Shown here: one piece after another, positions 8,206 to 15,765 of the stretch | Numbering within the stretch: position 1 is the stretch's first letter | Layout: the number at the start of each line of letters is the position of its first letter | NCBI GenBank assembly: GCA_949948735.1 | Contig: CATLGV010000014.1 | Location: forward strand, 1 to 64,000 | Reading direction: 5' to 3' | Length of the DNA stretch: 64,000 bases | Source: an uncultured Lachnospiraceae bacterium | GTDB lineage: Bacteria > Bacillota > Clostridia > Lachnospirales > Lachnospiraceae | Notes under the pieces: model-generated | Databases searched by the model: none | Told to the model about the DNA's origin: nothing | Seen by the model: the letters and a program-made list of their open reading frames with translations, nothing else | Program-made: the position numbers and the translations under genes

Positions 8206-8845
8206 GGAGCGATATAAACAGGCCTTTTCGACGCTTCACACCTCCTCCCGGTTATCATTGGAGGTAGAAGAAATGGCACTGTTACAAAAAAAGCGGAAAA
8301 ACACTATTGCAGCCGCGGCAATCGCCGCATGCGCACTTATCATCGGCGGCTCCGGAACCGCGTATGCCGCGGATGTCGGCGGTATTCAGGAAAAGCTTTC
8401 CATGTGGTTCCACGGCACCCAGACAAAGGTGGAGGTATCAGACAATGAGACCGGCGGCTACACCTTCCGGTATCAGACACAGGACGGAGCTGCAGAATTT
8501 CAGGGCGCCGGCGGCGTTTCCATAAACGAGGACGGCAGCACGACAGCGCTGTCCGCCGGGGAGCTGCTTGACACCATCAATCAATATGCGATGGTCGAAA
8601 CAGATGAAAACGGCGCCGTGTGGGCATATTATTATGATCAGATCCTGAATATCACGGATTTGTTTGACGAAAACGATACCTGCAGGCTCCTGCTGTCCCA
8701 CGACGGGACCTTCATCTATCTGAAGGTCACCCGCGAACAGGACGGCTCCTGCTCGTATTCTCAGCACACAGAACCGCTCGACGGCGAGGCGGCGGAGGAT
8801 TACCTCTATATCGTCATAGAAGGGACGTCATCCGCTCCGCAATAG
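8192..8845 (+). CDS. Probable membrane anti-sigma factor
   Basis: 217 residues with one membrane segment (about 36-60), a short cytoplasmic N-terminus (YKQAFSTLHTSSRLSLEVEE) and a ~155-residue extracytoplasmic domain. Overlap with the ECF sigma gene and this topology indicate that it holds the sigma factor at the membrane and releases it on a signal. No zinc-binding HxxxCxxC motif is present, so it is not a ZAS-type anti-sigma. ATG at 8192 or 8195 are both possible; AGGAGG is at 8180-8185. Ligand unknown. Confidence 0.75.
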   Translation: MMTNKERYKQAFSTLHTSSRLSLEVEEMALLQKKRKNTIAAAAIAACALIIGGSGTAYAADVGGIQEKLSMWFHGTQTKVEVSDNETGGYTFRYQTQDGAAEFQGAGGVSINEDGSTTALSAGELLDTINQYAMVETDENGAVWAYYYDQILNITDLFDENDTCRLLLSHDGTFIYLKVTREQDGSCSYSQHTEPLDGEAAEDYLYIVIEGTSSAPQ

Positions 8846-8906
8846 CTGTACAATATGCACAAATTTCCTTTTGCATATTGCCTTCTCAACCGGCTAAGTG
8901 TACAAT

Positions 8907-9014
8907 ATTGGCAGAAGGCCCTGCTGTTTGGCAGGGCGCACAGCATTGGCAGAAGGTCCTGCAATTTGGCAGGGCGCACAGCATTGGCAGAAGATCCTGC
9001 AATTTGGCAGGGCA
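8907..9014 (+). repeat. Three tandem 38-bp hairpin-forming repeats
   Basis: Units start at 8907, 8945 and 8983 (the last is truncated). Each contains TTGGCAGAAG then a short stem CCTGC-loop-GCAGG; in the first unit the stem is 7 bp (GCCCTGC with GCAGGGC). The repeats lie between the anti-sigma gene and the start of a 37-codon gene, ending 23 nt before its ATG. A longer frame reads through them but has no ribosome binding site. Confidence 0.85.
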
Positions 9015-9037
9015 TACAAAGGAAGGGAGGGGAAGCA

Positions 9038-9151
9038 ATGTACGAGACACTTGAAATCGTCGTCGGCATCGCCTTTGTGGTCGTAGCCGCAATCGCCATC
9101 ATCGGAAACATCCGTAAAAAAAAGAAGTCAGAGAATCAGGATGACAAGTAG
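9038..9151 (+). CDS. 37-residue single-span membrane protein
   Basis: ATG at 9038 follows GGGAGGGG by 5 nt. The product is MYETLEIVVGIAFVVVAAIA followed by a Lys-rich cytoplasmic-type tail (IRKKKKSENQDDK). One membrane span occupies residues 7-23. It resembles in size and charge the small hydrophobic regulators or type I toxins of Gram-positives, but there is no sequence match I can name. It follows hairpin repeats and ends in a strong terminator, and may be in the sigma/anti-sigma transcript. Function unknown. Confidence 0.65.
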   Translation: MYETLEIVVGIAFVVVAAIAIIGNIRKKKKSENQDDK

Positions 9152-9156
9152 ACGGC

Positions 9157-9191
9157 ACAGGGGAAGCGATAAACGCTTCCCCTGTATTTTT
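9157..9191 (+). terminator. Strong terminator
   Basis: A perfect 12-bp stem (9157-9168 with 9174-9185) with an ATAAA loop is followed by ATTTTTAT. It ends the sigma/anti-sigma/small-protein unit and sits 4 nt from the 3' end of the convergent CotH gene. Confidence 0.9.
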
Positions 9192-9194
9192 ATA

Positions 9195-11030
9195 TTACCG
9201 AGGCTTTCTCTGATTCCCACGTCCGCCAAACCCACCGCCGAATATGCGGCCGTTCTCGCTGCCCTTTCCGCCCGCGCCGTCGCCGCCCTGCATCCCCATT
9301 GCCGACAGGCTCACGCCGGATGCGTCGACAAGTGCGTCCGAAGCCTCCTGCCCGCTTGTCTCAGAGGGAATCGTGCCGTCTAACTGCCCCGCCACGCTCT
9401 CCGACCGGAGCAGAATGAACTGCTTCAGGTTGGCAACGGCCTCCCGATACTCCTCATAGCCGTAAAATGCCGTCGCATCGTCTCGCACATAGCTGTCAAT
9501 TACCGCCGTGACCGCGTCAAACGTCTTCTGAAGCTGCCCGCTGCCCACGTATCCCGCCACAATCTGCTCTAAATATTGGTGATACCGCTCCTGATAATCG
9601 GGAACCGCCATCAATTTGGCAAACATCGGCCGTGCCTCCTCCAGCGTACCGCCCATCGGCGTATCGATTGCGCTGTTGACCGCATCGGTCGCGTCAGCTG
9701 CCTGGAAACCGCCGAATGCCAGGTTCAAATCCCACGGCAGGATTGTCAACTGTCCATCCTCCTCATATAAATAATAATTGTGCTTGAGGCTGCTGTAGTA
9801 GCTGTCCATGTTTACGATAAAGGTCTGGGCCGCAAAGTAACGCAGACACGCATCCACGTCGAAATACGCTTCCAGCTGCTCTCCCAGAGACAGCTGCCGT
9901 AACGCCTCCACCACCCGCTCCTTGTCCGCCTCCGTCGGGTCAAAGGCCGCGTTGTCGAAAATATCCGCATAGCTGTCCGTGTCGTCGTCGGTATAAACCA
10001 GATCCGAGCCGCCCCCGGCAGCATCCGGGCCGTGCATACCGCCCGACTTCGGAAAACTGCCGTTCTCCGGCAAATTGCCTGCCACACCCGGCATTTCACG
10101 CTTCGCCGAATCATCCGCCGCTTCCACCGCCCCGTCTGCTCCCTGCTTTACGTCCATCTCCGGCATGCCGCCCGGCTCCGGAACCTCTCCTTCTCCCGGC
10201 ATACCGCCCGGTTCCGGAAGCTCTCCATCTCCCGGCATACCGCCCGGCTTAGGAAACTCTCCTTCTCCCGGCATACCGCCCGGCTCCGGAAGCTCTCCTT
10301 CTCCTGACATGCCGCCCGACTCCGGAAACTCTCCTTCTCCCGGCATACCGCCCGGCGGTTCCTGCGCTTCTCCCATATCCGCAAATCCGCCCATGCCCAC
10401 GCTCTCCGGTTTATAGAGCTGTCCGCCGGTTGTCCCGTAAACCCGCGCCACATAGGACTCCTCCATCGCCTCCAGCGCCAGGTACAGCCCCCATTCCTCG
10501 CCGTTTATCGTAATATGCGCAAAGCAATAGTACGGGACTGCCACGCCCAGATACCGGAAAATGTCGTATGCCATATATTCCTTCAAATACGTCGCGTCGC
10601 AGAAAATGTTGTTCAGCACCAGCTTATCAAGCCCCTCCAGCGACTGGCCGGAATCATAGTGGTCAAACTCCACCTTAAAGCTGTAACGGTCCGATTCGGA
10701 GGACGCCACCTGCGACAGGCTGGTATTTCCTTTTGTGCGAATCGCCACATTCGCGTAGGTTTTTCCGTTTACCGTCACATCGCAGGCCTGATACGCCTCC
10801 GCAAGCGGGTTTTCCATCATGGCTTCCCAGCCTCCCTCGGATATCGCAATATCAATCTCCATAACCTTATACGGATCAAATAAATGCTCGTAGCTGCAGG
10901 CCGCAGAATACGCAAACGCCGCTGCCGCCGCCTCATTTGTCTTGACCAGAACCGTCGCAGCCCCCGTCAGGATTACCGCCAGTGCCATCACCGCTGCTAT
11001 TATTTTGTCAATATGCTTATTTGTAATCAT
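9195..11030 (-). CDS. CotH kinase-family surface protein with Gly/Pro repeats
   Basis: 611 residues. An N-terminal hydrophobic segment (9-30) serves as signal or anchor. The CotH fold is recognisable from GEEWGLYLALEAMEESYVAR, GGQLYKP, NMDSYYSSLKHNYYLY and the metal-binding-type ILPWDLNLAFGG. CotH proteins are atypical secreted protein kinases, known from Bacillus spore coats (family knowledge). Residues 226-290 hold five to six copies of a 12-residue unit (PGGMPGEGEFPE and variants) inserted in the kinase. The tail is Gly-rich (GRIFGGGFGGRGNQR). It is the last gene of a VTC-DUF4956-CotH unit. Confidence 0.85.
   Translation of the reverse strand: MITNKHIDKIIAAVMALAVILTGAATVLVKTNEAAAAAFAYSAACSYEHLFDPYKVMEIDIAISEGGWEAMMENPLAEAYQACDVTVNGKTYANVAIRTKGNTSLSQVASSESDRYSFKVEFDHYDSGQSLEGLDKLVLNNIFCDATYLKEYMAYDIFRYLGVAVPYYCFAHITINGEEWGLYLALEAMEESYVARVYGTTGGQLYKPESVGMGGFADMGEAQEPPGGMPGEGEFPESGGMSGEGELPEPGGMPGEGEFPKPGGMPGDGELPEPGGMPGEGEVPEPGGMPEMDVKQGADGAVEAADDSAKREMPGVAGNLPENGSFPKSGGMHGPDAAGGGSDLVYTDDDTDSYADIFDNAAFDPTEADKERVVEALRQLSLGEQLEAYFDVDACLRYFAAQTFIVNMDSYYSSLKHNYYLYEEDGQLTILPWDLNLAFGGFQAADATDAVNSAIDTPMGGTLEEARPMFAKLMAVPDYQERYHQYLEQIVAGYVGSGQLQKTFDAVTAVIDSYVRDDATAFYGYEEYREAVANLKQFILLRSESVAGQLDGTIPSETSGQEASDALVDASGVSLSAMGMQGGDGAGGKGSENGRIFGGGFGGRGNQRKPR
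10161..10355 (-). repeat. 36-bp coding minisatellite in the CotH gene
   Basis: About five and a half direct copies of a 36-bp unit encode PGGMPGEGE(F/L/V)PE. Copies differ by a few bases (P/S, E/K, E/D substitutions). Such in-frame arrays commonly change copy number between strains. Confidence 0.85.
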
Positions 11031-11115
11031 CCGTCCCTCCGCATGTACAATATAGGATAACGTTGGATACCAAAGTCATGTATCGACAGGCACGCATAAC
11101 CTTTTGCCCCCGGTG

Positions 11116-11784
11116 TCAGGACATATAGTCCCCGTTATAGCTGACCAGCACCGCGCTTTGCACCGTCTCCATACCGGCAATTCGATTCACAAACGCGCTC
11201 TGGGCCCCCTTCAGGCGCACCTCTATTGTCATTTCTATGCCATCCTTCGTCACACTCTTAGACTTGAGCGCCTGCTTCTTCACATTCTCCTGAAGAATCG
11301 ACAATACCGCCTGTTCCCCGCCGCCATCACAGGAGACAATCAGTATATACGGGGAATCCGTCGGCTTCTTGTTGACAAAGACAAACAGTACCACCCCGAT
11401 AAACAACGAGCCGAACACCGCCAGCGGTATCAGGCCCGCTCCGGTCACGATGCCCGCCGCAATCGCCCAGAAAAGATACGCGATGTCCAGGGGCTCCTTG
11501 ATCGCTGTACGAAACCGCACAATGGACAACGCACCGACCATACCCAGCGACAGCACGATATTGGAGGTTACCGCCAGAATCACGAGCGTCGTAATCATCG
11601 TAAGCGCAATCAGCGACACCCCAAACCCCGAGGAATACATCACGCCGTTATAAGTCTTTTTGTATATATAGAAAATGAAAAGCCCCAGCACAAACGCAAC
11701 CGTCATGCCGATAATCAGATCCAATGTCGAGAAGCTCGTTGCTTTCTCCAAAAAAGATGATTTGAAAATATCCTGAAACGTCAT
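11116..11784 (-). CDS. DUF4956 membrane protein
   Basis: 222 residues with about four membrane segments (near 22-42, 50-72, 95-112, 113-132) and a C-terminal ~85-residue soluble domain. The stretch LSLGMVGALSIVRFRTAIKE between the spans is the family hallmark. Function of DUF4956 is not established. Its fixed company here, a VTC-type polymerase upstream and CotH downstream, suggests a role in exporting or anchoring the product. Starts at ATG with AGAAAGG upstream. 57 nt separate it from the VTC gene. Confidence 0.85.
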   Translation of the reverse strand: MTFQDIFKSSFLEKATSFSTLDLIIGMTVAFVLGLFIFYIYKKTYNGVMYSSGFGVSLIALTMITTLVILAVTSNIVLSLGMVGALSIVRFRTAIKEPLDIAYLFWAIAAGIVTGAGLIPLAVFGSLFIGVVLFVFVNKKPTDSPYILIVSCDGGGEQAVLSILQENVKKQALKSKSVTKDGIEMTIEVRLKGAQSAFVNRIAGMETVQSAVLVSYNGDYMS

Positions 11785-11810
11785 GAAATTCCTGCCTTTC
11801 TCTCAATCTG

Positions 11811-11832
11811 CACGCCGCAGGCTGCCGTGCGG
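11811..11832 (-). other. Intercistronic hairpin
   Basis: CGCCGCA pairs with TGCGGCG around an 8-nt loop, in the gap between the VTC and DUF4956 genes. No T run follows, so it is more likely an mRNA-processing or stability element than a terminator. Confidence 0.4.
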
Positions 11833-11841
11833 CGTTTCCAT

Positions 11842-12510
11842 TTATCCGTATATCCTGCAGGCCGCATACTTGCTGAATGAAGCCGCCTGCCGGTTTGGCA
11901 CGCGCACCGCCTTCGCGATAAGCTCTGGCAGAAACGCGTCATACTTCACTTCCAAAATAATAACGCCTGCTTCCGCCGGAACTGCCGCAGGCTCACGGTC
12001 AAACAAAGTATTCCGGTAAAGTCCCGTGCGGATATTACTGTCAAAGGTAACCCTGACATTCCCCGGCGGATAGACATACGCCTCTCTGTCGTAATCCACA
12101 ATACAACGCGGCCGCAGCATCTGATACTGCATCTTTGCATAGAGCTCCCGCAAAAGCGCATCCTCCGATTCCTTCAAAAATCCCGTATTCCCGCCGCACA
12201 GCGCCGTTACCTGTTCCCTGGTCACAGGCGCAGACACCTTATCGCCAAGCCCGTATCGCTTGCTCTTTTTCTCCAGCCGGATAAAACCCGTATCTTCATT
12301 ATAATACCGAATCCGGAATTTCTCCCGGCTGCGGACTCCGTCTATCTTCTCCCGCAGGACCTTATCTGCAATATTGTCGAAATACAGGCTGTGCACCCGG
12401 TAGCTTCCGTCCCTGCCCGCATGGCTGTCGCAATCCGCGATATATTTGAGCCTGCCGCGAATCACCAGATAATCCTCATAGGTAATCCGGTGCTTGAACT
12501 CATGGCGCAT
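11842..12510 (-). CDS. VTC-domain (polyphosphate polymerase-like) protein
   Basis: 222 residues starting at the ATG preceded by GAGAGGAGG (12510); the longer frame lacks a signal. The basic tunnel-lining motifs of VTC4-type triphosphate tunnel enzymes are visible: EFKHRI (4-9), YRVHSLYFD (37-45), REKFRIRYYN (62-71), RLEKKSKRYG (78-87), CIVDYDREAY (136-145), VRVTFDSN (152-159) and ILEVKYDAFLPELI (185-198). Family members make polyphosphate from ATP. First gene of the cassette with DUF4956 and CotH. Soluble and cytosolic by itself. Confidence 0.85.
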   Translation of the reverse strand: MRHEFKHRITYEDYLVIRGRLKYIADCDSHAGRDGSYRVHSLYFDNIADKVLREKIDGVRSREKFRIRYYNEDTGFIRLEKKSKRYGLGDKVSAPVTREQVTALCGGNTGFLKESEDALLRELYAKMQYQMLRPRCIVDYDREAYVYPPGNVRVTFDSNIRTGLYRNTLFDREPAAVPAEAGVIILEVKYDAFLPELIAKAVRVPNRQAASFSKYAACRIYG

Positions 12511-12627
12511 CCGTTCCTCCTCTCTGCGAAATCCACCGGAAAGCATTCCCTCCGGGATTTTCCCTTTTTATTATGTGCGCTGTCGCCTTCCATTCATTGC
12601 CAGCACATGATTGATTGTATCGGACGA

Positions 12628-12647
12628 TTGTGTGCAAATTGTGTGCA
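12628..12647. promoter_or_regulatory. Tandem TTGTGTGCA direct repeat upstream of the VTC gene
   Basis: TTGTGTGCA occurs at 12628-12636 and again at 12639-12647, an 11-bp period, i.e. one helical turn. It lies 118 nt upstream of the VTC start and between that promoter region and the end of the next gene. It could be a regulator-binding site. No strong -35/-10 pair is visible here. Confidence 0.35.
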
Positions 12648-12675
12648 GAATTTGTAAAATTTGTGTTCTCCGAAT

Positions 12676-12708
12676 CAAAAACAGCGCCGGCCATATAGCC
12701 CGCGCTGC
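12676..12708 (-). terminator. Terminator of the GGDEF-lectin gene
   Basis: On the - strand CAGCGC-GGGC pairs with GCC-GGCGCTG and is followed by TTTTTG. It lies 6 nt after the stop codon of the gene at 12714. Confidence 0.8.
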
Positions 12709-12713
12709 TTTTC

Positions 12714-14669
12714 TCAGTCCACTTCCATCCAGAAGTCTTCCCGCTCGCCGCAAAATCCCGGCTCCTCCAAAAAGGAGCCGTACATCCTCCGAATCTCCTC
12801 ACCTGTCTTGACACAGTCAAATACGGTCAATGCCGATACATAGCCCTTGTAGGACCGCTGGAAAGGATCCCCGCCCAAAAGCACCTGACGGCATGCAATC
12901 ATTGTAGGCACATCCACCCGGTATCCCGCTTTCCTTCCATTGATATAATAGCAGATGGATTCACTGAACGAATCGTAGGTCACGGCGATAAAGCACCATT
13001 TATGAAGCGCCGCGGTACGGCTGAACGTATCATGCCAGCCATTGTTCATGTCGATATCCTCACTGATGCGGTAAATGCTCTGTCCACCGCCCAGATACGG
13101 CACCAGGGAAGCAAACCCGTCCAGATACCGCATATAAATGACGCTTGTCCACTCCAGCGTATCCTCCGGCTTGATCCAGAGCGCCACCGTATAGCTGTTT
13201 CCGGAAAACAGGCTGCCCGGAAAACAGATCAGATTCTGTCCGGTCTCTCCGCCCGGGAAGTAAATACCGCCCCATTGCGCGCTGATGCCCGGTGCAAACG
13301 CAATACCATCTCCCCAGATCTCTCCCGTCAGCTCGCCCGTCTCATCAGAGAGGCTGTCCTGAAAACGGAATATTCTGCTGTTATCCCCATGCAGAATCTG
13401 GTTCTTCGTAAATTGCAGATACGCTTCAAACGGATACATCCCCGAGTAGAACTCGCCGGTAGCCGCGTCACATCCGCAGCTGCTCAGAAACGTCACATCC
13501 TCCTTGTCGATAAGCCCCTGCGCTACCATCAAAAGCTTCAGGTCCTTCCCAAGCTTAATGAGCGTTTTGATAATCTGCCGGCCCTTTTTATTGCGTATAT
13601 TTTCTTTAATATAGTCCTGTTCAAACTTGAGACTGCCAATCGGCAGCTTTCTCAAATAGCGGAAGCAGGAAAAGTCCGCGCCGAAATGAATCAGCGCCAG
13701 TGAAAATCCCTGATTCTTCAGCGCCTTCATGGACGCAGTCAGTTTATCAATATCTCGGGATGATACGGCTCTCTCGTCCAGCGCAAGCTCTATCTCCCCC
13801 GCGGAAGCGCCATACCGGTCCATGATTTCCTGCAGGCGGCTGCTCAGGCCGTCATCCAGAAAAAGCAGCCGCGACAGCTGCACGCTGATCTTTCCCCGCT
13901 GTCCGCCTTCCGCGGAAAACCGCTGCAAATCCCTGCACACAATCCCAAAGACGTACAAATCCAGCTCCTTGATAAAGCTGTTGCGCTCAAACAACGGCCT
14001 GAAATCCTTTGTCTCCCAAACGGTATTTTCGTCCATTTTCCAGATTACACGCGCCTGCGCCTGCTCCAGACGGGAGCTCTGCAGATGAAATACCGGCTGG
14101 TACAAGATCTCGAACTGCCCCGCTTTCAGCGCCTCGTCCGCATGCTCCTCCATCGTCTTTTCCAGAAGGAACTTCTCCTTCAAATCATTGTAAAACAGGT
14201 AACAGCTCTTTCCGTTCTGCTTTGCCTCATACATCGCCGCGTCGCTCTGATTGAGCAGCTGTTCCAGCTGCGTATCGCAGGGCGCGTTCCACACAATGCC
14301 GATGCTGATGGAAACCACCGTAAAGGAATCCGTTTCCCTGCCCTTCCTGCGCATTTGAGCCAGTATCTGCTCTGCCATGCCGGCCAGATCCCCGCGGGTC
14401 TTTTCCCCAAAGAGCATGATCACAAATTCATCTCCGCCAAGGCGAACGACGACAGCGCCGGGCGCACATGCCTGCAAAAGCCTGCCCGTCGCGGTCAAAA
14501 GCTCGTCCCCCGCCTTGTGCCCGTACACATCGTTGACAGTCTTGAAATTATCCAAATCCAGAAACATAAAATGGATATTGTCTTCGCCCGACATCTCCTC
14601 ATATTTTTCGTAAAGCCCCTTCCGGTTATATAATCCGGTCAAATAATCATAATTGCTGTTTTCCGCCAT
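12714..14669 (-). CDS. Diguanylate cyclase with degenerate EAL and C-terminal LamG-like lectin domain
   Basis: 651 residues with no membrane span or signal peptide. The GGDEF domain (1-165) is intact: RLGGDEF at 76-82, LDLDNFKTVND; the RxxD inhibitory site is absent. The EAL-like domain (about 170-430) is broken at the catalytic positions: EAL reads AQA (LEQAQARVIW), the DD of the metal site reads IHFG, and KxD reads KFE, so it should bind or regulate rather than cleave c-di-GMP. Residues ~440-640 resemble a concanavalin/laminin-G lectin fold (KWCFIAVTYDSF, YYINGRKAGYRV). A lectin domain on a cytosolic cyclase is unusual. Confidence 0.85.
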   Translation of the reverse strand: MAENSNYDYLTGLYNRKGLYEKYEEMSGEDNIHFMFLDLDNFKTVNDVYGHKAGDELLTATGRLLQACAPGAVVVRLGGDEFVIMLFGEKTRGDLAGMAEQILAQMRRKGRETDSFTVVSISIGIVWNAPCDTQLEQLLNQSDAAMYEAKQNGKSCYLFYNDLKEKFLLEKTMEEHADEALKAGQFEILYQPVFHLQSSRLEQAQARVIWKMDENTVWETKDFRPLFERNSFIKELDLYVFGIVCRDLQRFSAEGGQRGKISVQLSRLLFLDDGLSSRLQEIMDRYGASAGEIELALDERAVSSRDIDKLTASMKALKNQGFSLALIHFGADFSCFRYLRKLPIGSLKFEQDYIKENIRNKKGRQIIKTLIKLGKDLKLLMVAQGLIDKEDVTFLSSCGCDAATGEFYSGMYPFEAYLQFTKNQILHGDNSRIFRFQDSLSDETGELTGEIWGDGIAFAPGISAQWGGIYFPGGETGQNLICFPGSLFSGNSYTVALWIKPEDTLEWTSVIYMRYLDGFASLVPYLGGGQSIYRISEDIDMNNGWHDTFSRTAALHKWCFIAVTYDSFSESICYYINGRKAGYRVDVPTMIACRQVLLGGDPFQRSYKGYVSALTVFDCVKTGEEIRRMYGSFLEEPGFCGEREDFWMEVD

Positions 14670-14823
14670 AATAACCCCTTATCCTTACGGCATCCGGACT
14701 GCCGTATCCGTGCACACCATGAAGTCCTTCCGATTCATAATTCGCAATATCCTTACCTTGAATTATATTCGATTCTTTGCCATAACGCAACAGAATAATC
14801 TGCTTCCATGCGCGGTGCGAGGA

Positions 14824-14860
14824 GGGCAAAACGCAGGCCGGCGGCCCGCGTTTTGCCCTG
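14824..14860. repeat. Long hairpin between tRNA operon and GGDEF gene
   Basis: A perfect 12-bp stem (14824-14835 with 14849-14860) plus inner GC pairing. No T run on either strand. The rest of the 14670-14946 gap holds the tRNA operon terminator and no gene I can support. Confidence 0.5.
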
Positions 14861-14890
14861 CGTATTCTTTCCTGACCAGCATGCTGCCGC

Positions 14891-14934
14891 AAAAGAAAAA
14901 CCGCCTGAAATCCTGTATAACAGGCTTTCAAGCG
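14891..14934 (-). terminator. Terminator of the tRNA operon
   Basis: On the - strand CGCTTGAAAGCCTG pairs imperfectly with CAGGATTTCAGGCG around TTATA and is followed by GTTTTTCTTTT, 13 nt after the end of tRNA-Lys. Confidence 0.75.
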
Positions 14935-14946
14935 ATTTCTGATACA

Positions 14947-15019
14947 TGAGACATCCGGGATTCGAACCCGGGACAACTTGATTAAAAGTCAAGTGCTCTA
15001 CCACCTGAGCTAATATCCC
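14947..15019 (-). tRNA. tRNA-Lys (TTT)
   Basis: 73 nt. The acceptor stem GGGATAT pairs with ATGTCTC (with G-U pairs), followed by an A discriminator. The anticodon loop is CTTTTAA, anticodon TTT. The T-arm contains GGTTCGAAT. Last of six tRNAs in the operon. Confidence 0.95.
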
Positions 15020-15046
15020 ATATTGGTACTGCATTATTCTTTGAAA

Positions 15047-15118
15047 CTGGGCTAGCTGGATTCGAACCAGCGAATGCAGGGATCAAAACCCTGTGCCTTA
15101 CCGCTTGGCGATAGCCCA
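15047..15118 (-). tRNA. tRNA-Gln (TTG)
   Basis: 72 nt. The acceptor TGGGCTA pairs with TAGCCCA, with a G discriminator. The anticodon loop is TTTTGAT, anticodon TTG. CCA is not encoded. Confidence 0.95.
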
Positions 15119-15122
15119 AAAA

Positions 15123-15197
15123 GGTGGATACTGGGATTCGAACCCAGGGCCTTCAGAGCCACAATCTGACGCGCTAACCAACTGCGCTATACCCACC
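15123..15197 (-). tRNA. tRNA-His (GTG)
   Basis: 75 nt including the extra 5' G(-1) typical of tRNA-His opposite discriminator C. The acceptor GTGGGTA pairs with TATCCAC. The anticodon loop is TTGTGGC, anticodon GTG. Confidence 0.95.
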
Positions 15198-15229
15198 ATG
15201 GTTGAGATAAGGCAAGCTCAATCTCAAAA

Positions 15230-15303
<74 letters not shown>

Positions 15304-15439
15304 ATTCTGTAAAAGCATCCGCGATACGCTTTGCCGTTACAAAACGGGCTATCCTTTACAAGTAAGTACTTCCCGCAAAACGGGTAATCTCCCCTGACAC
15401 AGGCAAACGTCCCGTGAAAGCGAGTGAAATCCCCCGCTA
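15304..15439 (-). other. 136-bp spacer inside the tRNA operon
   Basis: No gene is visible. It contains two near-copies of the motif CCCGC-N4-CGGGT, the second running into the tRNA-Gly 3' end, which looks like a partial duplication of the tRNA-Gly end sequence. It is the only long gap in an otherwise tightly packed tRNA array. Confidence 0.4.
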
Positions 15440-15510
15440 AGCGGGTGATGGGAATCGAACCCACGTATCTAGCTTGGAAGGCTAGTGTTCTACCATTGAA
15501 CTACACCCGC
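15440..15510 (-). tRNA. tRNA-Gly (TCC)
   Basis: 71 nt. The acceptor GCGGGTG pairs perfectly with CACCCGC, with a T discriminator. The anticodon loop CTTCCAA gives TCC. Confidence 0.95.
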
Positions 15511-15539
15511 ATATATTATCTCAAATAAATGACTGCGAC

Positions 15540-15614
15540 TCGGGGTGACAGGATTCGAACCTGCGACCTCCTGGTCCCAAACCAGGCGCTCTAGCCAAGC
15601 TGAGCCACACCCCG
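15540..15614 (-). tRNA. tRNA-Pro (TGG)
   Basis: 75 nt. The acceptor CGGGGTG pairs with CACCCCG, with an A discriminator. The anticodon loop TTTGGGA gives TGG. First tRNA after the operon promoter. Confidence 0.95.
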
Positions 15615-15680
15615 GCATTGATGTTTGTCATTTATTCCCGCTGCCTCCTGCACTATCCTGCTCTCACAGCGACGAATATT

Positions 15681-15709
15681 ATTATACACAAGTCTGCCGT
15701 TGATGTCAA
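15681..15709 (-). promoter_or_regulatory. Strong promoter of the tRNA operon
   Basis: On the - strand a perfect consensus pair TTGACA (15704-15709) and TATAAT (15681-15686) with 17-bp spacing, 66 nt upstream of tRNA-Pro. Confidence 0.9.
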
Positions 15710-15765
15710 CACTTTTCTTGACTTTTCTGTCCTGATTCCGCCGCGTCTGAAGCTATTGTTTGAAG

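Noticed and set aside
8907-9014. Repeats resembling a small CRISPR array.
   Set aside because: The units are directly tandem without unique spacers, and no cas genes are near.
10161-10355. Periodic repeat taken at first for a CRISPR or satellite.
   Set aside because: It is in frame inside the CotH gene and encodes a clean 12-residue repeat.
15380-15440. A stretch resembling a c-di-GMP riboswitch (ACAGGCAAAC ... GTGAAAGCG).
   Set aside because: It lies inside the tRNA operon, only fragments match, and the second conserved half is missing.
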